NCBI GenBank assembly: GCA_028753945.1
Contig: JAPNXP010000003.1
Span: forward strand, 5,456,001-5,520,000
Direction of reading: 5' to 3'
Source of the DNA: Hexactinellida sp. DTS-2022
Lineage: Eukaryota > Porifera > Hexactinellida
Length of the DNA stretch: 64,000 nt
Part shown: positions 21,201-29,529 of the stretch, piece after piece
Position numbering within the stretch: the stretch's first letter is position 1
Layout of the letters: each line of letters starts with the position of its first letter
Notes under the pieces: model-generated
The model's database searches: none
Told to the model about the DNA's origin: nothing
The model's input: only the letters and a program-made list of their open reading frames with translations
Program-made: the position numbers and the translations under genes

Positions 21201-22325
21201 ATTCGTATTATTAAATAGATTCAACTATACATATCCCAACTCTTTTATTTCTAAATTAACAATAGTTTCGTTTAATTAGGTTTGTCACTGTACACCGAAT
21301 CCAATTCAGTCTAAAGTAGTGTCAGTAGCACATCTCCTGGACAAATTGAAACGAACCCCACCTATGGAGGTAAATTGATTGTTGTTGGTTACGTTTTAGG
21401 AGAGTTCATTCATTATGGCTTTTATTCTTTGTTATTTTGTAGAAACATTTTGAAGGAATTCTCTCACGCAGCTTACATCTAACAACTACTCTAATACTAC
21501 GAAACATCTTGTTAAAATGTCCAGAGTCAATAAGGTAGGTTAATATTAACATTGCGTTACAGTGTTACAATATATTATCGAATAGCATAGTTAATAGAAT
21601 GGGAGGGCCAATATAATTGCGTGTTTCTTACAGTACAATGTTGAGAATTTAATCAAATATTTAATCTGAGTGTAACTAATCCTCTTTTGAATGATTCGTA
21701 TATTTCTGAGTAGCGAAGATAACAGATTAAAATATTTATGTTTGTTATCATTAGTTATTTGATTCACTGTGATTATTCACGGAATTGTATTTTTTTTTTG
21801 CAACATAATGGTCGATTTCTAAGCGAATTTGTGTTTTTTGCAAACAATTTTTCTATCGTGTTTAGAAAAATATATTAATGCAACCTGATCAGTGAACTAA
21901 TTTGTAATTTTTAATAGCTTGGGAATTAATAAAATACATTAGCACAAATTCAGAACCAATTAATCATTATTATCAACTTGATAAATTTTTATGAAAGTAT
22001 TTTGTTTATTTTTTGGGTGCGAATATTAAATGTTATGTTAAGAAAGCTTTTAATTTAGCTAAGATAACTTAACTGATTAATACCGAATAATATATCCACT
22101 GTATCTAAACCAAAGCCAATTGTTTATAAACTATACTGTTGATCTTGACTATACATTTAACAGGTTCTATTAAAAAGTATTTATACATTTTCTCCTTTTC
22201 ACTGTAGCTATTTCGCTGTGCACGAAGACATCCTTCTAACAGTGGCTACCACAGAATCACAAGCAGGGCGTTATATTACAGAAATTCTATCTGAAATTTC
22301 AAGTTTCAAACATACCAAGTTGTGA
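9276..22325 (+). CDS. ARID2: ARID2 / BAF200 / Bap170 orthologue (PBAF chromatin-remodelling subunit), 17 exons
   Basis: Exons: 9276-9370, 10852-10942, 11802-11902, 12508-12629, 13320-13435, 13792-13840, 14382-14590, 15307-15383, 15671-15752, 16404-16601, 17012-17102, 17605-18034, 18799-19869, 20582-20723, 21280-21369, 21443-21534, 22208-22325. All phases agree and total 3174 nt (1057 aa). Parts: ARID DNA-binding domain at about 10-110 (exons 1-4: RKAVFFSEQQGF, NLYHCVRLRGGFNE, REWNSIAQQLF); armadillo-like helices at about 137-440 (LLCGFPNEVELAIN, VATVLYNSSYLEEN, LLLRCVETLYQLTESS); RFX-type domain at about 482-565 (ELAKKWLRSCFE, LEHIRYIFPKA); Ser/Pro-rich disordered exon 13; two C2H2 fingers at about 903-924 (CQWHNC...HACSEH) and 932-961 (CLWLGC...HFQVCH); conserved C-terminal helix (LHLTTTLILRNI). 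Domain order equals animal ARID2, but the protein is shorter than the human one (about 1.8 kaa) because the Gln-rich middle is reduced. Acts in the nucleus as the PBAF targeting subunit. Exon 3 uses donor GTTAGT, and this join restores the reading frame. Confidence 0.93.
10103..10285. repeat. dispersed repeat, family J, copy 2 (ARID2 intron 1)
   Basis: Second copy of the repeat at 7935-8128 (AAGGAATTATCCAGGAGCG to CAAATGGCTCTATAATACA). Lies in ARID2 intron 1, in the same orientation. Confidence 0.6.
10798..10892 (+). repeat. 95-bp inverted duplication, arm 1 (spans ARID2 exon 2 acceptor)
   Basis: Covers the last 54 bp of intron 1 and the first 41 bp of exon 2. Its reverse complement is found at 14621-14715 with 92 of 95 positions identical by eye. 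The splice acceptor AG is at 10850-10851, inside the arm. Confidence 0.85.
10965..11125. mobile_element. pogo-like MITE, family B, just after ARID2 exon 2
   Basis: Starts CAGTGAACTCTCGTTATAAC and ends GCACGAGAGTTCACTG, TA on the left. It begins 22 bp past the exon 2 donor site. Confidence 0.65.
11593..11717. mobile_element. pogo-like MITE, family D
   Basis: Starts CAGTGGATGCCGGTTATAAG and ends ATAACCGGCATCTACTG, TA-flanked. Shorter than the copy at 8260. In ARID2 intron 2, 84 bp before exon 3. Confidence 0.65.
11986..12162. mobile_element. pogo-like MITE, family A
   Basis: Starts CAGTAGAACCTCGTTAGTAG and ends ACTAACGAGGTTGTACTG, TA-flanked. Has the typical interior GTTCGCCTTATCC and TTGTATTGAAAAGGCTTTG. 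ARID2 intron 3. Confidence 0.7.
12344..12443. mobile_element. pogo-like MITE, family I
   Basis: Starts CAGGTAAACCTCCCAAAGCG and ends GCTTTGGGAGGTTTACCTG. 100 bp between TA dinucleotides, with essentially perfect 24-bp inverted ends. The only copy in the window. It ends 64 bp before ARID2 exon 4. Confidence 0.65.
12654..12778. mobile_element. pogo-like MITE, family G, uninterrupted copy
   Basis: Starts TAGTCTGTTCTCTCTAATAG and ends CTATTAGAGAGAACAGAGTG. 125 bp. Serves as an empty-site reference for the family C insertion at 5614. ARID2 intron 4. Confidence 0.6.
12783..12954. mobile_element. pogo-like MITE, family B
   Basis: Starts CAGTTTACTCCCGTTATAAC and ends GTTATAACGAGAGTTCACTG, TA-flanked. 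Lies 4 bp from the family G copy. Confidence 0.65.
13945..14115. mobile_element. pogo-like MITE, family C
   Basis: Starts CAGTCAGGTCTGCTTATTGT and ends AAAGAACCTGACTA. A second short piece of its right end plus flank (AAAGAACCTGACTGTATTCC then TATAACC) recurs at about 14307-14338, indicating a local duplication. ARID2 intron 6. Confidence 0.6.
14621..14715 (-). repeat. 95-bp inverted duplication, arm 2 (ARID2 intron 7)
   Basis: Reverse complement of 10798-10892 with three mismatches. It begins 31 bp past the end of exon 7. Flanking sequence is itself rearranged: TATACTCGGTTAGT recurs at 14584 and about 14899, and GATTCTGAAAATCCATATTA at 14780 and 14960. Confidence 0.85.
14841..15130. mobile_element. 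cluster of broken family A MITE pieces
   Basis: One left end (CAGTAGAACCTCGTTAGTAC, 14841-14905) and a nearly full copy at 14988-15130 that lacks its right terminal repeat (ends GATGTTCGTACTG). ARID2 intron 7. Confidence 0.5.
15467..15641. mobile_element. pogo-like MITE, subfamily A2
   Basis: Starts CAGTAGTTAGTACGAACACG and ends ATTAACGAGGTTCTATTG, TA-flanked. The interior TACAATGGCTATTCAATGAG separates A2 from A. Sister copies at 24455 and 37237. It ends 30 bp before ARID2 exon 9. Confidence 0.65.
15951..16072. mobile_element. pogo-like MITE, family D, inverted and partial
   Basis: Right end GCTTATAACCGGCATCCACTG. Interior TTGGAAAACGGTTGCCATAT is the reverse complement of the copy at 8260. 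The left end is blurred by a short tandem repeat of ATAACAGACATGTC at about 15910-15956. Confidence 0.5.
16075..16400. repeat. degenerate AT-rich minisatellite before ARID2 exon 10
   Basis: Irregular tandem array built on TATACTAC, TGTAATATCCTG and CGTATAATACACTG. A 29-bp unit with GTAATATCCTGTAATACAC is repeated exactly near 16190. It runs up to the acceptor of ARID2 exon 10, whose AG is at 16402-16403. Confidence 0.55.
17280..17600. repeat. degenerate tandem repeat with inserted MITE before ARID2 exon 12
   Basis: Repeats of ATAATAACATGTCCAATATA-like units on both sides of a family E MITE (17345-17446). It ends at the exon 12 acceptor region (AG at 17603-17604). Confidence 0.5.
17345..17446. 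mobile_element. pogo-like MITE, family E
   Basis: Left end AGTCAACTCCGCTTAATAG, right end TTAAGCGGAGTCGACTG then TA. Inserted into the tandem repeat of ARID2 intron 11. Confidence 0.6.
18090..18213. mobile_element. family A MITE, left end lost
   Basis: Interior TTTCAGTCCCCTTCAAAGCC and right end AATAAAGAGGTTCTACTG then TA. It begins 56 bp after ARID2 exon 12. Confidence 0.55.
20413..20571. mobile_element. pogo-like MITE, family B, abutting the ARID2 exon 14 acceptor
   Basis: Starts CAGTGAACTCTCGTTATATC and ends GTTATAACGTGAGTTTACTA. It stops about 10 bp before exon 14 (20582), so the polypyrimidine and branch region of this acceptor must lie inside the MITE. Confidence 0.65.
21086..21211. 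mobile_element. family F MITE fragment
   Basis: Interior TTGCATGCATTATATAGG and GGCTAGGGGAATCACACTTT match family F. Both terminal repeats are lost. Located in ARID2 intron 14. Confidence 0.45.
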
Positions 22326-24148
22326 CGCGCGCTCTCTATGTGCTAATACTGTTTTATTTTCGTTCTGAACTACATATCACTTGGTTTGATAGGTAGCTAC
22401 AGTATACTCCGTCTGTGAATGGAAACTGCTATCTAGCTGGGCTGTAGTTATTTGGTTTTTGACTTTTCTCTTCTGAATTGGTAGTATTTGATCGCATTAT
22501 AATTTGTGAATACTGATTTTATGAGCTGCACAGCGAATTAAACTAGTCTTATTCAGAATCTCAAATTTAACATAATTTATGGGAATGTTGGAATCATAAA
22601 AAGTTCAAATAATTAGAATATTTTCTAGAGAGGGTCTCATTTGGTAATCAGCTCAAAAACCCACAAATATATCCATGTCATCATTTTAATTGCATGTATT
22701 ACAGTATGAATTTGATCTTTCACTCGATTAAATGCAATTTACTTTCTATACGTGTTTTATCACTGGCGCGCTTTATTGAGGTAAGTAGATTGTAATAACA
22801 GTATTGTAATAGATTGAATAATATCTCGCTTATTTGAATACAATTAACACATTTTGGCATAAAAAGTAACTTCTTGTTCAAATATTAACATGAAATTTTA
22901 TATTAGTTATTGACCAAAATCACCAAACTGACTTTGCGAAATCTATCAAAGTTTAATATATTCGATACATACTCTGTACTTGTATATAGTATATTGTATG
23001 TATATTTGGATGAGATGAAATGTTTGGTACTACAACATACATATTTCCTACTTACCAACGCCTTCAAACGTTTCCTGGTTATCACTGCTGAATTACTCTA
23101 TATTTTGAGATTTTGATTTTGTATTGCAAAATATCTATTACCGTATTTACCAAGAACTTAAGTTCGAACTTAAAACTTAAGTTCAAACTTAGTGCATAGG
23201 TTATTAGTAAATACGGCTACTAATAATGGATATATTATAATTTCTATTACACGTTCCGTTTTACAAAACTAAGCCAATTTAAATGCGCTAAATCCCTGGA
23301 TCTGTTATGAAAATCTCGAGTCACTGAAATTTCCAGGTATCCTTGGAAATATGACAAGTATTGAATAGTTTCAATGAAAAACATCGAAATCCCTGAATTC
23401 CTTAATTAGAGATGAAATCTTCCAAGGATGCATAGCGGGTTGGAAAGTATGAATTTCTACTATTTCAGCTCCCAAAATTATTTCAGATATTCTAGTATAC
23501 GAATATATTACTTGAATCAAATATTATCACTAAATTCATTGGACTATCATTTTCCTTAATTGAATCCCCGTCTGAAGAATGTTACGTATTTTGATAATAA
23601 ACCCAATCCACCAACGCAAGAATTTTTTCTTATTTTACAACTCTCATTACTTTTCCCAATCTTTTACACAAGCTTCCTACATCATTCATATGTATACGCT
23701 AGTAAGATAGCAAATTTTTACATTTTATCACATTGAACACTAATACTAATACTTATAACTTGAAAATATATAATATGAGCGCGATATTCCATTTGAAGAC
23801 TTAAACTAATTAGTTCGGCAAGATCTATTTTTATCCACTTTTATCCACCAACTCAATTCATTATCACCTGCAAACAAATTTATAACGATTCAAAAATTAC
23901 AATGGTTTTCGAAATTAGTGTGGGTTTCACATCATATATTAAGTCGCATTTTGTTGAAGTATAAATTATAATATGCAATTAGAGAACATAATTGACATTA
24001 AACGCTTGCTTTGAACTTATTTAATAGAGCAATTGAAATTAAGCGAACCTCACAAATACACCTGCTTCCACCATAATTAACACTAAATTTGTTTTTTATT
24101 AGCAAAACATTCACCAGAATATTTGTATATGCTTTACTGTAGCGGATA
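22326..24148. other. ARID2 to E2 intergenic region
   Basis: No convincing ORF. Contains one small palindromic element at 23141-23216. The rest is AT-rich sequence that should hold the ARID2 3' untranslated region and the E2 promoter. Confidence 0.4.
23141..23216. mobile_element. small palindromic MITE (76 bp)
   Basis: Starts CCGTATTTACCAAGAACTTA and ends GTTATTAGTAAATACGG. The middle repeats TTAAGTTCGAACTTAA-like arms. The start CCGTATTTAC also occurs near 11240 (ACCGTATTTACTCGAATAG). Confidence 0.45.
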
Positions 24149-27100
24149 ATGCCACAGAAGAAGTCTATTCCCCAACAATTGAGTAGTCTCATCAAAAACA
24201 TAGAACGGACTTCAAATGGACAGGCCAGTGTTAATCTAAAAATGCTAGCCGAGACTGAGCATCCGGAGTGCATATTCATTGAGATTCGTCCGAAAGAGGG
24301 TCCCTACAAATACGGTTTGTTTCTGTTCGAGATTCAACTGGCCAATGGATATCCTCTCAATCCTCCTGTTGTATCCTGTCATACTGCAGTGTACCATCCC
24401 AACATAGAATTTGATGTAAGTACTATGTACGTAGTTGGTAATACATAACATGTACAGTACAACCTCGTTATTACGGACACGGTTAATACGAATTTCCGGA
24501 TAAGACGAACAAACAGTTCCACAAAATTAGATCCCTACAATTACTATTCAATGGGTATTACTCCAGTTTATACGAACTCCGGATAAAACGAATAAATTTC
24601 ACCGTCCGTTAGTGTTTGTATTAAGAGGTTCTACTGTAGTTAGTAATACAGTAGATTCTCGTTAATACGAACATCAGGGGACCATCGAAATTTGTTCGTA
24701 TTAACCTGAATTCTATTTAAGCGGAGTCACTTGCATGTATTTGTATAGGCTAGGGGAATTAAACTTTGTGCTCCTTAACCGATATTTCGCCTTATCTGTG
24801 TTCGTAATAACGAGTGTCTACTGTATCGCTTAGATTTATTACCTTAATTGGCGATGAAATCGGATATCTAGAATATTGATGTCATAGGGGTGTAGACGGG
24901 GTAGGTTTTGCTAAGGCTTTACGGATTAAATGTCTTTTTAGTAGAAATTAACAATATTGTGACCACCTCATTTGGTTATGCCCCTGGGTGTCTTGTTTCT
25001 ATTACCGTCGAGAGGGAGGGGGGTAATTATAGGACCGTCATTGTATTGTATTATGATTCCTGTTGGCTCGGACAATTTATTTTTATTTAGATGCGCTCAT
25101 TAATAAATATCAAGTTAATTCTATATTTATAAAGTCAAAGAATACATTACGTATTTCTCTATACCAGGGGTCGACATTAGGCAAAAATATGTTTGGCACA
25201 CAAGGTCATAATTATGTTGGCATTATATGTAAACTGGCACTTTTCATTCAAAAGGTTGCCGGCCCCTGCTTTATACAATTATAGTGTCTGCATTTTCCCA
25301 TTTATTAAATACCCGCATACGAATTTGACCCAGAACTCCTCTTGATATAGACTGCCCTGTTATATTTAAACGGAATACAACTAACATCTCCTTTGATTAG
25401 TAAATCCTGTGTCTGCAAATTTAGTTTGTTATACAGTCAACTCCGCTTAATCGGGTCAAAGCTTGCTGGTCCCAAGGTGACTCTATTAAGCGGAATTGAT
25501 TGTACTAATAATTATATTTGGTATTACAAAAAACTTGTGCTCATCTACCAAACTATGGTATCTAAAAAATTGAAGCTCCAAATACCAAATAGATTAATTA
25601 ATTGTCTAATTTGAAGATACAATTAGTGCGCACAATAATTCTATCTTTTAAATCTATCCAATTGCGTTGGTTGTACTGTTGTATGAAAATTGCCTTCAAA
25701 TTGCTTTCAAATTTCTCAGAATTTCTACGTAAGTAAAGTATACCCATGCTTTGAATGTTTATTTATTTCAAGAAATTATCTTAATTAATAGTTACAAATG
25801 TAACAGGTGCACCAACCTGAATTAAGTTATTTAAAGCAACTCAGCTTAACATGTAACTATGTTTTTATTTCTTTTAAGTTGGTCTAGCAATTAGCCCTTG
25901 AATTTATTGCAGAAGGTTTAACCTTAGACTCATGTAGAATTATGTTGATAATATTGGACAAACTCAAAGAGTTATGTTGTTGTGAGAGCTATCAAAGTAT
26001 TTATTTACGCAATAATACGCAAGATTATGTTACATTTGGAATATCAGATATATTTTGTGATAAGAAAATTAAATCCCAATCGCTCAAAACGAAATACAAT
26101 TAGATATGATGTGTTTATATGTTACAATGATAATAAAACTAAATTGGAAATGGCTTAGGAACTTAACAAGAAATTTATAAATATAATTTATTTATATCAG
26201 TGGAAAGAACTTGCTTGGAATATCTAACTATACAAATAACAAGAGACTGTCTTAATATGTTCGTATTAACCGTAAATTCGTATTAAGTATTAACCGAGTT
26301 ACCTGCATGCATTTGTATAGGCTAGGGGAATAAACCTTGTACTCCTTAACCGATATTTCGCCTTATCCGTGTCCGTATTAACGGGAATCTACTGTATTAC
26401 TTTATGAAATTTATACTTATACTTGATAAGGTGTGTTTATCTATGCTGGACGAGTGGACTGGAGACATGGACCTGGAAGACATAGTAATGGGACTCCTAT
26501 TCCTAATGCAAAATCCACAGATAGACGATCCACTCAATGCAATGTTCAGAGGAGACGAAAAATACACGGACTTCGTTCGTAAGGCATGTAATACATTTAA
26601 TACTTTAATATTATATACAGTCAGGTCTGCTTATGTGAACAACTTTTCGTCTGCTTAATATGAAAAACTTTTATTATGAACAAGCTCTATGGTATCAAAT
26701 ATCACAACTTATTAAGTTGAGTTCGCTTATTATGAAGTCTCTCTATTATGAACACAATTTTTGGGCCTTGAATATTCATAATAAAAGAACCTACTGTATT
26801 GGTTACTTAACTATTTTGTTGTTGTTGATAATCTTCGGAAAAGGAAAGTAAGCAAATAACTATGTTCACCGACAAAGTATAATTACATAATTATATTTCT
26901 ATACATTACTAGTTAGCATGGTTGCATAATTCACTTCTTTCTTCTTCCAATTGATTTGTAGTCAGTTTACATTATTAACGAGGGTTTAACTATTTTTACG
27001 TACTATATAATATTTCTTAGTAACCTATTGAACAGATATTGTGGTTTATTACAACATTTTAATTCAACAAGTTTGCATATTTATGATACAGCTTCTCAAA

Positions 27101-27898
27101 TTTTACTCTGCTAGCAACTTCTAACGTAAGTTTAAAGTGCATTAGATTCGACATAGTATCTAGAGGAAAATTGGCTCGCATTTCTCAGTATTCTTTTGTT
27201 AAATAAAATTCCAATTAATTTGATCACCTGTAACTTTAATTTGTTGTAGGCTTTTTCGATTTCGCGTAAATGCTTATTTACAACAAATTGATGGATTTCA
27301 TATGATATATCCCTTATTCGTCAATTGAGCGCTTTTCTTAATTTCAGCAAATTATATTTTTTTTAAACATTAATTACTAGAAATACAGTAGTACGAACAC
27401 GGTTAATACGAGCACTATTTCAGTCCCCTTCAAAGCTTTTCATTACAAATAATATTGGCTGATATCAATTCCTGATAAGCCCAACTAATTTTGACGGTAC
27501 CCTGGTGTTCGTATAACAAGGTTCTACTATAGATTTATATTTACAATCATCATTTCTAGGTACGTAAATCTTTGAAGGGACAGCTTAAGGATTCAGCAGG
27601 TCACGCATTTGAGCGCAACTGGCACAAACCAGATAATTCTACCCCTTCAGAATCAGAGAGTGACGAAGAAGTGAGTTTATACTCTCCCGCTTCCACTCCC
27701 GAAATATACGATAGCACAGATGATCCCTATCGGTTGGTAGCAAGACAAGATTCTGTCCAGCTATTCACCGGGGAAGGAAGACATTCCACCTACGCAGGGA
27801 GAACACTGAACAAAGCGCTTAGCTACGCTATCTTTGGAGTGGTAACCGTGTGTGTATCAACTTTCATAATTTATAAATGTATAAAAAAAGTTTTATAA
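24149..27898 (+). CDS. UBC12-like E2 conjugating enzyme with C-terminal membrane anchor, 3 exons
   Basis: Exons 24149-24415, 26431-26574 and 27560-27898 are all phase 0 and give 249 aa. The UBC fold spans about 1-145: RPKEGPYKYG, GYPLNPPVVSCHT, the HPN motif at 83-85 (VYHPNI), the catalytic Cys at 91 (VCLSML), a following Trp, and DDPLN. Among E2s the core is closest by eye to the NEDD8 enzyme UBE2M/UBC12 (PDEGFYKSG, GYPHDPPKVKC, VYHPNI, VCLNIL). It lacks the N-terminal docking peptide of UBE2M. HPN to Cys is two residues shorter than usual, exactly at the exon 1/2 joint. After an acidic Ser-rich linker (SESESDEE) residues 225-244 form a transmembrane helix followed by a short basic tail (KCIKKVL), so it should be tail-anchored with the enzyme facing the cytosol. 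UBE2J/Ubc6 enzymes are anchored similarly but their core differs and lacks HPN. Exon 2 donor GTTCGT is unusual. Family certain, modifier specificity inferred. Confidence 0.85.
24455..24636. mobile_element. pogo-like MITE, subfamily A2
   Basis: Starts CAGTACAACCTCGTTATTAC and ends ATTAAGAGGTTCTACTG, TA-flanked. In E2 intron 1, 39 bp after exon 1. Confidence 0.65.
24649..24823. mobile_element. pogo-like MITE, family F
   Basis: Starts CAGTAGATTCTCGTTAATAC and ends AATAACGAGTGTCTACTG, TA-flanked. Diagnostic interior TTGTATAGGCTAGGGGAATT. E2 intron 1. Confidence 0.7.
25165..25268. mobile_element. hAT-like MITE (104 bp)
   Basis: Starts CAGGGGTCGACATTAGGC and ends GTTGCCGGCCCCTG. Flanked by octamers CTCTATAC (25157-25164) and CTTTATAC (25269-25276), 7 of 8 identical, as expected of a hAT target duplication. 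E2 intron 1. Confidence 0.75.
25434..25502. mobile_element. pogo-like MITE, family E, minimal
   Basis: 69 bp. Starts CAGTCAACTCCGCTTAATCG and ends CTATTAAGCGGAATTGATTG, TA-flanked. Confidence 0.65.
26258..26394. mobile_element. family F MITE, left end lost, before E2 exon 2
   Basis: Interior GCATGCATTTGTATAGGCTA and right end TATTAACGGGAATCTACTG then TA. It ends 36 bp before E2 exon 2. Confidence 0.6.
26618..26796. mobile_element. pogo-like MITE, family C
   Basis: Starts CAGTCAGGTCTGCTTATGTG and ends ATAAAAGAACCTACTG, TA-flanked. It begins 43 bp after E2 exon 2. Confidence 0.65.
27386..27528. mobile_element. pogo-like MITE, family A, before E2 exon 3
   Basis: Starts CAGTAGTACGAACACGGTTA and ends ATAACAAGGTTCTACTA, TA on the left. 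Ends about 30 bp before E2 exon 3 (27560). Confidence 0.6.
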
Positions 27899-29529
27899 AT
27901 TTGAACGGAAACATGTTATTGGACAATACAATTGCCTCGAGTTTTATTTGATTAGTGAGTTTGCTAAATCTATTCTTGATCTTTTTTGGTTTGTTGAGTT
28001 CGCGTGTTTAATGTGCATTTTTATTGATCCCAAACCCCTATGGTATTTAACTTACCGCTTAATATATTTAATACCCTGGAATAAAACTGACCCTATTAAG
28101 CGTAGTCAACTGTATTTCCTTTCAGAGAATTGATTAGCTTTTAATTTGTCTGTTGACATACATATAGTGTATACTGCGTAGACTTATGACATTAGCGAGT
28201 GTCTGTAAACTTTATAATTGTTTCCTTTATTCAATAAACTATAGTAATTGTTTTGCAAATAATGCAAAGATTCGCAAAAAACTTCAACGTAGTATATGCT
28301 AGCACTCTAAATTTCTTGTATTTTGATTGCCCTACAGTCTTAATTCTTATACTTTGGTTAAAGTATACTTGTAATTGTATTTTTAATTTGATTGAGATTA
28401 TAAATACTAAGAATCTAAAACAGATGGAGTTTTGCGTAGAATTCTAGACACTATAGTGCAAAGTACTTTATTTTAGGATGAATATTGAGTTCTAACTTAA
28501 GTTGTATTTTATGTACTATTATATAGTGGTTTGTCACCCCTTTACAATATCCCGATGAATTCTTTCAATATTATGGGATTCCAATTATTATATATTATTT
28601 ATTACCGAAGAAATTAACTTCGATCAGCTGGTAAATGGTTATTAAACCATTTAACAATTTCAAACCTAAATACTTTCTGGCTTTTTATATAATTATTCTA
28701 TTGTTTAAGTAAAAATTCATAATTTTGTCTCCTGTATTGTGTGGTTTATATACAGTAGACCTCGTTAGTACGAACACCAGGGGACAGTCTGAATGCGTTC
28801 GCCTTATCCGGAATTCGTATTAACCAATATCAATTGTATTGAAGAGGCTTTGAAGGGGACTGAAATAGTGTTCGTATTAACCAGAATTTCATATTACACG
28901 TGTTCGAACTAACGAGGTTATACTGTACAAATATTGGTGTGTTGTATCCAACAGTTAATCTAGGACTAGATACAACAAAAGTGCCTGAATTTATCCTCTT
29001 AAATGAGTATTTTGAAATTAAATTCACTTACATACACTTAAAGTTGTTCAATCATATAAATTTGAGTTTCCGTTACGAGAGAGCATATTTAGCATTTTAC
29101 CATAGTTATTTTCTCTATCATTATAAATTAGTTATTCAAGAGGAATAATTTCCTTATCAGGTAACTATTTCCCCTCCAAATATTGGAAACATGTTTAATT
29201 GAGAAACTTTGGATTCCTCCTACTCAAATCATATGTAAACCTTAAACTTAATGGAATTTGTATAATTTAATCTACGTATTTAGCATAGCTCAACGGCTCA
29301 AGCTGAACGGATATTAAAATGTGACTTTTTAACTGTTCTAAGAATTATTTTATAATTTATTAATACAGTACAAATTCATTGCCACCTCAATTTTCAATAA
29401 TAATTAAAATAAAGCTTTGATTTAGTTAAAATCTTATCAATTTAATAGTATTCAACTTTTAATTGTACTAAGTTAATCATAAATTTGTGGTTAATTAGCT
29501 GTGGATTTAACTCATAAATAATTAATTAA
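27899..29529. other. convergent intergenic region
   Basis: Lies between the E2 gene (+) and the membrane-adaptor gene (-). An AATAAA at 28233-28238 is a candidate E2 poly(A) signal. Contains a decayed family E piece (about 28052-28112) and a full family A MITE (28753-28925). No gene seen. Confidence 0.4.
28753..28925. mobile_element. pogo-like MITE, family A (well preserved)
   Basis: Starts CAGTAGACCTCGTTAGTACG and ends ACTAACGAGGTTATACTG, TA-flanked. 173 bp, close to the family consensus length. Confidence 0.7.
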
